A stretch of 64,000 bases of DNA, from positions 11,578,842-11,642,841 of the forward strand of contig OX940861.1 of assembly GCA_954871525.1 (NCBI GenBank). The letters are read 5' to 3'. This DNA comes from Parietaria judaica (Eukaryota > Streptophyta > Magnoliopsida > Rosales > Urticaceae). Both the position numbers and the translations under genes were made by a program. The notes beneath the pieces are model-generated. The model searched no databases and was not told where the DNA came from. It saw only the letters and a program-made list of their open reading frames with translations. Each line of letters opens with the position of its first letter. The first letter of the stretch is position 1. Positions 24,341 to 34,961 of this stretch are shown here, piece by piece.

Positions 24341-24676
24341 ATGTATATTATTACTTCAAAGAATGTGGAACCCAATCTCCGATTGTCCTTGCCCTCGGTT
24401 CCTAACTCGGAAGCGTTCAGACGACCGCTGACGGTATCGTACAACGTAGAACAGCTTCGAAACATTCTGACCAGCTTTGACACCGACGGCGACGGCCGTC
24501 TGAGCAAGAATGAGCTCCGCGCTGCCTTCAAGGCCCTCGGATCGCGCTGGGCCGGCTTCCGAGCCACCTGTGCGCTCCTCTGCGCCGACCGGAACGACGA
24601 TGGACGTATCCAGAACGGGGAGGAGTTTGATATTCTCGTCAAGTATGTGATGAAGATCGGCTACACCGTCAAGTAG
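24341..24676 (+). CDS. EF-hand calcium-binding protein 3 (subfamily A)
   Basis: A 111-residue intronless protein. Loop 1 at 47-58 (DTDGDGRLSKNE) is canonical. Loop 2 starts at 83 (DRNDDGRIQNGE) and keeps the ligand spacing, but an extra Glu follows at residue 95 compared with gene 1, displacing the exit helix. It shares the unrecognised N-terminal region (EPN...LSLP, RPLTVSY) and the KIGYTV end with gene 1. It is richer in G+C than its AT-rich flanks, as the other four genes are. Small calcium sensor by family, with unknown partner. A long antisense ORF over the same bases is a shadow. Confidence 0.89.
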   Translation: MYIITSKNVEPNLRLSLPSVPNSEAFRRPLTVSYNVEQLRNILTSFDTDGDGRLSKNELRAAFKALGSRWAGFRATCALLCADRNDDGRIQNGEEFDILVKYVMKIGYTVK

Positions 24677-26380
24677 ACTGGCTTTTGTGTTTCATATTTA
24701 TATATCTAGCTAGTTCTTGTCGTAGATCTACGTGGGTGAGAGATTAGCATGCATTAGAAGGTAGATCTGATTACGTAAAAGGAAGATCAGTATTATCGTT
24801 AGGTAGTTGGACTTCTGGATATGGGTCTTTGTTCATCAAGCTCATGCAAGCCCTAAGCTAATCTGTGTGTATATATATATATATGTATATATGTGTGTGT
24901 GTGTGTCGTGTGTGTCCATATATATATATTATAAGAAGTTACCAGCAGTTTCACTATTTTGAGCTTATATAAAAACTTGTTGAATAATATTCAAAGCTTT
25001 CAATTTTCATTTGCATATACTTCAGTTAATAATACATGTTTTGGGTGTAGGGTTGTATTGTGTGTGAAAAGCACCGCTGATAATATGTAAAATTGTTAGG
25101 GGTGATTATTGAATCAAGGAGATTTTATTGAAATTTAATTGAAGAAAATAATCTAATTAGTACCTTGTATCCGCACTTGATCAATATCTTTACTTTAAAA
25201 TTGATCCTTTCAAAACATTCAAAAGTGAAGTAATCTATTCCTTCAAAAAGCTTAACGCCTCGTATCTTTTCTTTTTCTTTTGTACATATATATTTATATT
25301 CTGAACATATACGATTCCTTTTCGGATCTCAGGTGAAATGTAATTTTTTATCAGTATTCGTTTGAACTTAATCATGAGCACTAATACGATAGTGTTCCAA
25401 CTTCTTTTTTTCTTTTTTTTTTTCTTTTCAAATAGCCGAAGAACACTCACATAGTGTCTCTGTCTCGATTTTATTCATAGAGCCTTCACGTATGGCGGAG
25501 GAAAACCGTGGTTACATCGATATGTATGTGGAGCTTACAAAAATCTAACATTGAAAGCATCCTCAATAACAAAACAATCACAATAAACAAAATGGTAAGA
25601 ACCAATAACAAAACATCAACTTTAGACTTGCCTAATATACGCAATGTTCGTTTTGTCTAACCTAAACAAACCTTTTATATTGCTAGGAAGTTCATTAGAA
25701 TCTATGAAAAACTAATCCCTATTATCCGCTCCCAAAGGAGCCAACGCATTTGCCACTTGATTCCCTTTTCTATAAAGGTGATGTATCGAGTAATTTAAAC
25801 CCTGTAATATTAACCTATGACCTCATGGTTAAGTCCATTAATCTTTTTCATGCGATATTTATGTGAAACCGCAATAAACTTGGCTAAAATATAGATTTAA
25901 ATAAATCTCTCTCTATACCAGTAATAAACTCAACTAAGCACACGTATACGATATGGCTCAATTATTATATCATCTTTCATAATCATTGATTCATTATACA
26001 AAAATGCGAAAGCTATTCATTCTTTAAGAAAATTTAGTTGTGGAAAGTTATAATGAAATCTAATATTCGCCAAAAAAAATGCGACAAAATGTAGATAAAA
26101 TTTTATCAGTCTACAAAATGTTGCCACGCAATGATTATAATTTTCCTAAAGAAAGCCGCTCATCATCAGATCAATTCAAAGCTTTTCTTAATGGAGAAAG
26201 AACATTTTGGCGTGGCGTACATATAATTATTAAACTATTATATATCTTGGTAACTTAGCAAATACTCTTAAAATAATATCATCGAATAATATCTTGATAC
26301 TTTATCAAATACGGAATCTAGCAAAGAACAAGTTGTAAGAAGGTAAGTGGTGAAATGAATCTATAGGGAAATAAATCTAG

Positions 26381-26421
<41 letters not shown>

Positions 26422-27166
26422 ATTATTCATCTAATTAAGTAATTGTCATAAACTTCACCGTTTGTAGGTTTTTGTTTTGCAAAAAATAATATTTTCCAAG
26501 ACGGAAGAGTTTGAAACTTCTTATCTTTAGTGCGCCTCACACTCTATCTCCTCTATACATTATATTTCTTTCTTTTTAATATTGAATATACGTTTATGAA
26601 TGATTTTCTTCTCAAATTGATTTCTTACTTAAATTCTTGTGTTTATCTATATACACATGGAACAAAAGGTGTTTTATATAATTCTATAAAGTAAAGAAAC
26701 CAATCAATGATCTAAAAAGTGAAGCACATATACAGTTCAGTTCTCTCCACCATCCTATTAGGAACTTTGCCCTTATTCCCAATCCAAAACCGATAAAAAC
26801 GATAAACGAAATTGAAATCGACACCAAAATTATAGTGGTTCGCTCCCAGTGTAGGAGGTACGTCCACTTGCCGCCTGTAAGTCTCGATCCACTATCAATC
26901 TCTCAATCGGAGTTTCTGGTTACACCCTCAATCTCGCCTCTCTCAATTTGTGCTACAAAACGCACTAATGACGGCTACAAGTTTATAAGCGAAAAATAAA
27001 CCTAGGGCAAATAACCCGTGTGAAAAGTCTAAAAACCCTCGCTATATAATGCGTAATACAAAAAGTCGATCAGCTTGACTGCTCTGCGTCGGGTCTCGAT
27101 AGCGCTTCCGTGTAGATTAGGCTTCACACTCAACACATCCATATATATAGTGAGTCTGATTAATAA
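24677..27166. other. Intergenic with duplicated segments and an LTR-like remnant
   Basis: 3' flank of gene 3; a segment at 25223-25265 repeated at 16185-16230; a segment near 26310 (aaatacggaatctagcaaag) with counterparts at about 18888 and 55310; an AT microsatellite at 26381-26418. From about 26780 to 27166 the sequence (ttatagtggttcgctcc ... cgctatataat) resembles part of a plant LTR but has no defined ends. Confidence 0.45.
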
Positions 27167-28077
27167 CGTTTTGATGAGTCGGTTTTATACCGATAAATCG
27201 AGCACTTTCACTTTGAGTTTCGTTTATCCAAGAGTTATTTAATGTGTTTCTTTTAGTGTTTTTGTTTCTTTTAGGAGTTATATGAGTGGATTGCGATTTG
27301 ATTGAAGATCAAGATGAATAGAGTCATTTGGACGAAGTCAAACATGCCCAAAATCCAAAATTGAGAATACCAGGCAGCAGCTTGGTGCCAGGGCACAGAT
27401 TTTCAGTGCCCCAGCAAGAACCCCAGAATTAACTCGGTGCCCCAGCATAGAATTTCCCATGCCCCAACACCACTGTTTCGCGAATTAGGTTATTTTTAAC
27501 CTAATCTTAACATAATGAGGAAGCTATATAAGGGGATCATGAAGAGGGATTAAGTGACAAATTTTGGGAGAGAAAAACATCACAAGAGGCTAGGAAACGC
27601 GAAGAACGCCATTGGAGATCGGGTTTTGCAAAGAAGAACGGTGGAGACGAAGAGCTTGACAGATTCTCTCCATTAGTATCATCTTCTTTGCTAAATTTTC
27701 TTTCTCCATTATGTTTCTCTTAGTGATTTGTTTATGCTCTAGATTCATCATGAGCTAAACCGTTCATAGGATTGCAATCGAAACTCACGTGTAGCTTGAT
27801 TTGGATTATTGTTTCATTGATTAATGACAATTGCTTAAGTTTGTATATTCTATCATTTTCTTCATGCTTTTAATTGCTTGATCACCAATTAAATTGATTT
27901 GGTAAACCCTAGGAACTTTAGAAAAAGGAAATTTGTGTTTAGCCGTAGATAGAATGACACATGATCTATGATGGAAATCTTGAGTTTATATAGGATAAGA
28001 ATATACCTATGTAACATGTGTAACCCGTTAAGAACACATGCTTAATGAACCGTTCGTAATTTAATGCACATAGGAAT

Positions 28078-28578
28078 TGTTGGTTCCCAAATTACGGATC
28101 TGCAAAGAACATGAATAACACCAAAAGAAATCGAACAGAATAATGAAGAACACAAACTTTTGGGAGAAGAAATCCTCTATTGATAATCAAAGGCAAAATT
28201 ACAAAGAAAACTCTAATGGACTCAACACTTTACAAAGTGTACAATGCTAGGTTTATATAGCCTCTCATAGGCGAAACCCTAGCTAACCAAATCGCACAAA
28301 ATCGGGAAACTACCCTAAATAATCTTATCAAATCTTTGACTTGATCTTTGCTTGCTCCTCAAGCTTCGTGGGTAGTTGCTGACTTTCCCTTTTCTACTCG
28401 GACAACTTCTCTGTCCCCGAGCTGATCTGCTCGTCTGCCCCTGGTCAGGCTTGCCTTCTATTCGGACCTTCTGCTCGTGTTCACCCGAGCTGGGCTGAAC
28501 TCTTGTCCGTCCTCGGTTCTGGTCGGTATCCGGGCTGACTTCCTCAATGTGACGGACTAAGTCAAGATTAAGCTCACA
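28078..28578 (-). repeat. 3' LTR of Copia1
   Basis: 501 bp, TGTTGGTTCCC to GCTCACA as read on the plus strand. It is bordered inside by the minus-strand polypurine tract CGGGGGAGAA at 28579-28588. Confidence 0.93.
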
Positions 28579-29487
28579 TTCTCCCCCGTAAGCTTGACTT
28601 GCTTCTACTTTCTTCACTCCGAGCAGTTCTCTCATCTCTGCAAACTTGAGTCTCGCCAGAGCCTTGGTAAGTATGTCTGCCCGTTGCTCCCTTGTGTTGA
28701 CGAACTCCACGATGATCTCTCGCTTCTCCATAGACTCACGAATGTAGTGAAATTTTGTGTCAATGTGTTTGCTCCGTCCATGAAACACTAGATTCTTCAT
28801 CAACGCAATTGCAGACTTGTTGTCCACGTAGAGAGTAGCTGGTCTCTGCTCGGATCCGGTCACTTCACGTAGTAGCCTCTTCAACCACATAGCTTGACAT
28901 GCTGCTGCGGTTGCTGCCATGAACTCTGCTTCATATGAGGATAGAGCTACTGTCTGCTGCTTCTGAGACTGCCAGGTGATCAGGTTTCCGTTGAGGTAGA
29001 ACGCCATCCCTCCGGTACTCTTCCTGTTATCGATATCACCGGCCAAATCACTGTCTGTAAAGCGGACTAGTACTTCTGCTCTACTTCCTCTGCTGTACTG
29101 GATCCCGTAGTCCGTCGTGCCCTTCACGTATCGCAAGATGTGCTTCACCGCCTGCTGGTGTGCACTTGTGGGCTTCTCCATGTATCGACTAACTATCCGG
29201 ACTGCGTGTGCAATGTCTGGTCGGGTATGAGTGAGGTATCTTAAACACCCGATCAGGCGTCTGTACTCCGTGGAATCCACACTTCTCATTTCAGCATCCT
29301 TCCCGAGCTGCAGCTTCGCCTCCATTGGGTATTTGCTCGGGTTGCAATCCGCCATCTCGAACTGCATAAGGATCTTATTCGCATAGGCCGACTGCTTCAG
29401 CATAATGCAGTCCTTCTTCTGTTCCACCTCCAGACCGAGATAGTACGAAAGTAATCCGAGGTCACTCATCTCGAATTCGGCCATCAT
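28315..29487 (-). pseudogene. Copia1 reverse transcriptase C-terminal part and RNase H
   Basis: Starts at MMAEFEMSDLGLLSYYLGLEV within reverse transcriptase and runs through the RNase H motifs FTDSDLAGD, SSYEAEFMA and DNKSAIALMKN to KHIDTKFHYIRE and TKALARLKFAEMRELLGV. These are the normal copia motifs and the catalytic acidic residues look intact. The frame runs on into the 3' LTR and stops at 28315. It is separated from the upstream half of reverse transcriptase by a TGA at 29512-29514; the frame is otherwise continuous. Confidence 0.9.
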
Positions 29488-29511
29488 CTGCTGCTTGAAT
29501 CCATCTACGCC

Positions 29512-30411
29512 TCATGCGCTGGATCCAGTGACGATCAGGTCGTCCACATATACTCCCACGATCAGGATCTCCTGTCCGGTTCTCCTAGTATAGACTGCCT
29601 GCTCCCTCAGGCAATTTGTGAGTCCAAGATTCTTCAAGCTCTTGTCGAGACGGATGTTCCACGCACTTGGTGCTTGTTTTAACCCGTATAGGGCCTTGGA
29701 TAGTTTGTACACCTTCTGCTCCTTTCCCGTGACGCCGAACCCCTCTGGTTGCTTGACGTACACTTTTTCTTCGAGGTCACCTTTTAAGAATGCCGATTTG
29801 ACATCCATGTGGTGGATCTCCCAACCTCGGTGAGCTGCTAGGGCTAGGATGAGTCTGATCGTGTCCAGTCTAGCTACTGGAGCAAAGACTTCTCCAAAGT
29901 CTATGTCTTTCTTCTGCACGTAGCCTTTGGCTACCAGCCTTGCTTTGTGCTTAAGGACATTCCCCTCGGTGTCCTTATTCAGCTTATACACACACTTCAG
30001 GCTGATAGGTTTATGACCTTTGGGCAGGTCGGTTAGCTCCCATGTCCTGTTCTTCTCAATGGACTCCATCTCCTTCTTCATTGCTTCCTGCCACTCCTGC
30101 TCGGCTGCTGCCTCCTGGTAGCTGGCCGGCTCTTCTGCGCACAATAAATAAAGTTCCTCCAGGCTCATCTCCACTTCTTCAGTCTGATCGTAGACGTCTG
30201 CTAGGGTTTGAAATCCCCTTGGGCCATCTTTAATGGAGGAATCTCCCGAACTGGACGGGCTGGTCCTACTCGGACTTGGTGTCTGTGGTGTATCCGGGCT
30301 ATTCTCTCTCGTGCTTGGCAAAGCTGTTCCCGAGCTGGGTGTTCCGGGCTGATTCTGCTCGGCAACGCCCTGTTCATGCTCGACTGTGAACTCTACCGAG
30401 TTCTGCTCGGG
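29512..30411 (-). pseudogene. Copia1 linker and reverse transcriptase N-terminal part
   Basis: The frame is open after the stop at 30412-30414. A Ser/Pro/Thr-rich linker precedes reverse transcriptase motifs KKEMESIEKNRTWELTDLP, HKARLVAKGY, FAPVARLDTIR, HHMDVKSAFLKGDL and the catalytic YVDD. It ends at an in-frame TGA that also occurs at the same place in Copia2. Confidence 0.9.
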
Positions 30412-31535
30412 TTATCCTTTTTCGTCGCGCCAATCCCATTTCATCTCTTCTTCGAACACAGTATCTCTGCTCACTTGGAGTCTGTCGCGTCGTGGATCGT
30501 AGAGTCTGTGTGCCTTGCTTCCTTTTTCAACGCCAAAGTACACCATCTTATGACTCCAGTCATCCAGCTTCTTGAGATGTGGCCCCGCAATCTTCACATG
30601 TGCGATGCATCCGAACACTATCAAATGTTCTAAGTGGGGTTTCTTCCCTTTCCACGCCTGGTAGGGACTGTGCTCTCCTAGCGCATTGGTCAGCAAGCGA
30701 TTAAGCTGGTAGACCACATGTCTTACTGCTTCTGCCCAAAATGAGCTGGAACTTGCATGCTCTTGAGTAAACTTCTGGCTGTGTTCATCACAGTTCGGTT
30801 TCGTCTTTCCACCACGCCATTCTGCTGGGGCGTGTGAGGTGCTGACAGGTGACGCTAAATTCCTTCCTGGTCGCAGAATTCTCCGAACTGCTGGGAAATA
30901 AATTTTCCTCCTCGGTCTGTACGCAAAACCTTTAACATGTGCACCGAGCCATTCTCCACGATCTTCTTGAACTTCTTGAAGACCTCAAAGGCTCCGCTCT
31001 TCTCCTTAAGCATATAAACCCACATCCAGCGACTATAATCATCAACAAGTAAGAGGAAGTACTTGTTACCTGCCAATGTTGCTGGGGTGACTGGACCACA
31101 TAGGTCTGCATGAACCAACTGTAGGGGTCTTTCTGCTCGGAATTTGGCCTTGATCGGAAACGGTATCCTCGCCTGCTTCGCGATCATACAGCACTCACAT
31201 AGCTGGTCGGGGTGTTCTATCTTGGGAACCCCGAAGGCCATCTTTTTCTCGCCCATCATCTTCAGCGCGTGAAAATTCACGTGTCCGAGCCGTGCGTGCC
31301 ATAGCCAAGCCAGGTCTGTTATCGATGCCATGAGACAGACGGGCTGGAACGTCTTCAGAAGAATCTTGTAGAGTCTGTTGGGTGTTCGCTCCACCTTCAT
31401 CAACAGCTCGCATTCCTTGGTCCACATCTTCAGGTAGGACCCTTGCAGCAACACCGTGTTCCCGATCTCAGTCATCTGCCCTAGACTGATGATGTTGCTC
31501 TTCAACTTCGGGATGAAATACACCTGGGTCATCAA
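30412..31535 (-). pseudogene. Copia1 integrase
   Basis: Contains the GAG-pre-integrase zinc site (HARLGHVNFHAL ... CECC) and the core ADLCGPVTP ... DDYSRWMWVY, TDRGGKF. A stop near 30855, after CDQEGI, and local frame changes before 30720 (expected match to the Copia2 segment VERQNRTVMDTT) break it. The tail FGCIAHVKIAGPHLKKLDDW through RDTVFEEEMKWDW is open to TAA 30412-30414. Confidence 0.88.
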
Positions 31536-31562
31536 ACGCTGGTCGCCATTCTTGCACTCGAA

Positions 31563-32858
31563 CTATATCGACCCTCTGCCTCTGATCTCTACGACTGATC
31601 CATCGCCGAATTTCACGTTGCCCGTGATCTTCTCATCGAGCTCTTCAAACTTAGTTCGGTCCCCAGTCACGTGGTTGCTAGCTCCGTTGTCTAAATACCA
31701 TACGTTGGTACTGACTTTCTTTTCTCCGTCTACGAGGAGGTTTGCAATAACTTTATCCTCGATGAGGAAAACCTTCTCGCTGGTTTCTTCCGAACAAGTC
31801 TGCTCGGCCTCTGGGCTGATCGGCACACTGATCATTTCTGCCCGGGCCTTGGCGTCGCTTTCGCCATTTTGCTCGTCCAGGTGCGTCTCCTGCTCGGCAT
31901 ATAACAATGCCGGCTGATCGTCTGGGAATCTCGCTAGATTCGCCTCTTCGCCCTGGTTTCTGCTTCGGCACTCAGATGCAAAGTGCCTAAGCTTTTGACA
32001 ACTGTAGCACTTCACTATGCTCTTGTCTCTCCTGGTCGTATTTTGCTGACGAGGTGCTCCACTGCCGCAACCTCGCTGATCCCGACCTCGACCTCGTCCA
32101 CGACCTTGTCCGCGTCCTCGGACCTCTCCACCAAAATTGCTCCGACCTGAGGAATTTGAAGAATCGACTCCCCCGGTTTTCCGCTGTCTGGCTGTCCACT
32201 CTTCATGCGTGAGCAGGAGGTTCTTCTCCTCTTCTCTGTCACCGTTATCCCGAAGTCTCTCCTCGTGGGCCTTGAGGCGACCAACAACCTCCTCGACCGT
32301 CATGGTCTTGAGATCGCCGAACTGCTCAATCGATGTCACGATCTGTATGTACCTGTGCGGCACTGCTCGGAGGAATTTCTTGACGACGGTGTTCTCCTCC
32401 ACCTTGTCTCTTAACGAGCGTATGCCGGTCACAATGGACGTGAGCTGCATAGCGAAATCATCAGTTGATTCGCTCTCCCTCATCCTCATCACCTCGAACT
32501 TACTCTTCAAGGTCTGGACCTTTGCCTCCTTGACGCGATATGCGCCCATGTGCATGGTCTGAAGAGTTTTCCATGCTTCCTTCGCTGAATCTTTCTCGGC
32601 GAGCATGAGAAGAACATCTTCTGGAACTGCTTGGTTGATTGCGGCTAGAGCCATTCTTTCCTTGCTCCCTTCGACACCGCCATTCTCTACGGCCTCCCAC
32701 ACTCCCTGCGCCTGCAGATTCACCCTCATCTTCAACACCCACACGGCGTAATTGCTCTTCGTGAGCATGGGGTAATGGAGCGTAACTGTGCCTTCTCTGG
32801 ATTCTGGTTTCTGCGCGACTAAAGCTCCATCGATCGGTGACTCTGATGATGAAGACAT
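31563..32858 (-). pseudogene. Copia1 gag and protease
   Basis: The start chosen is the ATG at 32858 (MSSSSESPIDGAL), just past the primer site. Gag holds the DUF4219/UBN2-type region (LTKSNYAVWVLKMRVNL, AKEAWKTLQTMHMG) and a zinc knuckle CYSCQKLRHFASEC (CX2CX4HX4C). The protease site reads LDNGAS instead of the usual D-S/T-G, which would be an inactivating or very unusual change. A TAG at 31563-31565 stands where Copia2 reads Leu; the frame then continues into integrase. Confidence 0.9.
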
Positions 32859-32870
32859 TCTTTGATTTAA

Positions 32871-32882
32871 GCTCTGATACCA
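32871..32882 (-). other. Primer binding site of Copia1
   Basis: TGGTATCAGAGC on the minus strand, complementary to initiator Met tRNA, two bases inside the 5' LTR end. Confidence 0.92.
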
Positions 32883-32884
32883 CT

Positions 32885-33944
32885 TGTTGGTTCCCAAATT
32901 ACGGATCTGCAAAGAACATGAATAACATCAAAAGAAATCGAACAGAATAATGAAGAACACGAACTTTTGGGAGAAAAAATTCTCTATTGATAACCGAAGG
33001 AAAAATTACAAAGAAAACTCTAATGGACTCAGCACTTTACAAAGTGTACAATGCTAGGTTTATATAGCCTCTCATAGGCGAAACCCTAGCTAACCAAAGC
33101 GCACAAAATCGGGAAACTACCCTAAATAATCTTATCAAATCTTTGACTTGATCGTTGCTTGCTCCTCAAGCTTCGTGGGTAGTTGCTGACTTTCCCTTTT
33201 CTACTCGGACAACTTCTCTGTCCCCGAGCTGATCTGCTCGTCTGCCCCTGGTCAGGCTTGCCTTCTATTCGGACCTTCTGCTCGTGTTCACCCTGTTGGA
33301 TCCCAATTCACGGATCTGCAAAGAACACGAATAACACCAAAGGAATCGAACAGAAAAATAAAGGACACAATCTTATGGGAGAAGAATATCTCTGATTAAT
33401 AATTCGAAGGCAAAATACAAGAAGGTAAACTCAAACTCTAATGGACTCAACAACATTACAAAGTGTACATGCTAGGTATATTTATAGCCTCACATAGGCG
33501 AAACCCTAGCTAACCAAATCGCACCAAATCAGGAAACTACCCTAAATAATCCTATCAAAACTTTGACTTGATCTTTGCTTGCTCCTCAAGCTACGCGCTT
33601 TCCTTGCTGGGTAGTTGCTGACTTTCCCTTTCCTGCCCGGACAGCTTCTCTGTCCCCGAGCTGGCCTGCTCGTCTGCCTCTGGCCGGGCTTGCCTTCTAT
33701 CCGAACGTTTTGCTCGTGTTCACCCGAGCTGGGCTGAACAGCTGTCCGTCTTCTGTTCTGGTCGGTACCCGGGCTGACTCCTCGCAAGTGTTTCTGCCCG
33801 TCCTGGGTTCTGGTCGTCATCCGGATTAAGTCAAGCTTAAGCTCACACACCCGAGCTGGGCTGAACTCTTGTCCGTCCTCGGTTCTGGTCGGTATCCGGG
33901 CTGACTTCCTCAGTGTGACGGACTAAGTCATGCTTAAGCTCACA
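32885..33944 (-). repeat. 5' LTR of Copia1, split by solo LTR L2
   Basis: The two parts 32885-33293 and 33853-33944 rejoin to 501 bp, matching 28078-28578. The break is at the sequence caccc, duplicated on both sides of L2. Confidence 0.93.
33294..33847 (-). mobile_element. Solo LTR L2 nested in the Copia1 5' LTR
   Basis: 554 bp from TGTTGGATCCC to AAGCTCACA with a perfect 5-bp target duplication CACCC at 33289-33293 and 33848-33852. It is clearly related in sequence to the Copia1 LTR but divergent, so it comes from a sister subfamily. ORF 33542-33850 lies within it and is not a gene. Confidence 0.94.
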
Positions 33945-34327
33945 GGAATATAGTGGATTAGTTAAGAAAGATAACTCGAATTGAATATCGGAAGAGTTCT
34001 ATTTGATGCATTAGGGGTCTTGGTTAACAACTTATAGCAATTTAATTATCATAGGAATGATATGAATAATCGGGTGAAGTGTTGATGAATGAGTGTGATC
34101 CTATATTTCCCTATTTGTCCATAACTTTTATTTCATAGTATTTATTTTTCAGTAGTTATTTAATTAATCGTATTGCAAAAATTTAATTGTTTAGATAAAA
34201 TTAAGGTGACATAAAACTAGTAATTAGCAAAATTAATAGTAACAATTCTCCGTGGGATCGATTTTTCTTATCATTCTATTACTTGTTTTCGATACGTATA
34301 CTTGCGTAAAAAATTCACAACACGTTT

Positions 34328-34553
34328 GGTCCGCCGAATATATATTTTTAAAGTCTAAAGCTAGGTAAAATAACTCCTACGATATACTACTCAATTATTG
34401 ATTTATTAACTTAATATTTCTTTCTATGATAATGTCCCTTCCTATCTCCCATCTCTCTAGATCACCACCATAAGATAACTAATATATTTATTCTCTGCCC
34501 AATTGCTAGAGTTTGCCACACAATTGATTAATACATGACTACACTTTTTGTGG
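34328..34553 (+). promoter_or_regulatory. Proximal promoter of EF-hand gene 4, shared with gene 5
   Basis: Blocks ggtccgccgaatatat, cccttcctat..tc, gatcaccaccataagata and tattctctgcccaattgctag..gtttgcca occur in the same order upstream of gene 5 (56234-56375). The first block also occurs upstream of gene 2. Conservation amid divergent AT-rich DNA suggests shared promoter ancestry and possibly function. Confidence 0.6.
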
Positions 34554-34563
34554 CTATATAAAC
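34554..34563 (+). promoter_or_regulatory. TATA box of EF-hand gene 4
   Basis: CTATATAAAC in the context gtggCTATATAAACct, 93 bases before the ATG. Confidence 0.78.
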
Positions 34564-34646
34564 CTTGCACAATCATTATACGTATCGTTCCTCAAGCTAT
34601 ACACACAAAACATATATATATATTTATATATATACACACACATAAC

Positions 34647-34961
34647 ATGTTTCCTAGTACACACGCTAAAAATTATGCCGGCAAGTTCATCAGTGGCACT
34701 AACAACATCCCGCACCAGGCGAAGCCAAGCGAAGTCGAATCTCAGTGGAAAGGCATGCTTAGGCGGTACGACGCCGACACCGACGGCCGACTGAGTAAGA
34801 AAGAGGTGAAGGCGGCTTTCAAGAGTGCTGGCTCCTCTGCAGCCAGCTGGCGTGCCTTCCGGGCCCTCCGACACGCAGACAAGAACAGAGACGGCTTCAT
34901 ATCTGAGGCTGAGGTGAAGAGGGTTCTCGAATATGCCGCGAAAAAAGGCTATGTACTCTAG
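34647..34961 (+). CDS. EF-hand calcium-binding protein 4 (subfamily B)
   Basis: A 104-residue intronless protein with EF-hand loops at 42-53 (DADTDGRLSKKE) and 78-89 (DKNRDGFISEAE); both keep Asp at 1 and Glu at 12, and both have Gly at position 6. The linker AGSSAASWRAFRALRH and the end KKGYVL match gene 5. The start chosen is the ATG at 34647, because the frame open further upstream to 34548 begins at TTG and overlaps the TATA box. The N-terminal AKNYAGKFISGTNNI aligns with gene 5. Likely a soluble calcium sensor. The nested LTR pile ends 324 bases upstream, so its regulation may have changed. Confidence 0.9.
   Translation: MFPSTHAKNYAGKFISGTNNIPHQAKPSEVESQWKGMLRRYDADTDGRLSKKEVKAAFKSAGSSAASWRAFRALRHADKNRDGFISEAEVKRVLEYAAKKGYVL

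Larger units (their letters stand above)
28078..33944 (-). mobile_element. Ty1/copia retrotransposon Copia1, minus strand
   Basis: Complete structure with a perfect 5-bp target duplication GGAAT at 28073-28077 and 33945-33949. On the minus strand the order is 5' LTR (32885-33293 plus 33853-33944), iMet primer site, gag, protease, integrase, reverse transcriptase, RNase H, polypurine tract, 3' LTR (28078-28578). Integrase before reverse transcriptase defines the copia order. The LTRs are both 501 bp once the nested solo LTR is removed and differ at about 13 positions by eye. The polyprotein has four or more disruptions. Confidence 0.95.
27172..34322 (+). mobile_element. Solo LTR L1, interrupted by Copia1
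   Basis: The unit starts TGATGAGTCGG and ends AATTCACAACA, with a perfect 5-bp target duplication CGTTT at 27167-27171 and 34323-34327. Removing Copia1 and its duplicated 5 bp leaves about 1,279 bp with a TATA box (GCTATATAAGGGG) near 27523. No internal retrotransposon region belongs to it, so it is a solo LTR. Its right end lies 324 bases before the start codon of EF-hand gene 4. Confidence 0.88.

Noticed and set aside
24274..24642. 122-residue ORF antisense to EF-hand gene 3 (also antisense ORFs over genes 1, 2, 4 and 5)
   Set aside because: Mirrors of the GC-richer EF-hand genes. The sense strands carry the canonical EF loops and TATA boxes.
33542..33850. ORF resembling the RNase H tail end of copia elements
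   Set aside because: It is inside solo LTR L2. The resemblance exists because copia frames here read into the LTR; it is not an independent gene.
34548..34646. Longer start for EF-hand gene 4 (137 residues)
   Set aside because: It would begin at TTG and include the TATA box. The ATG at 34647 aligns with the start of gene 5.
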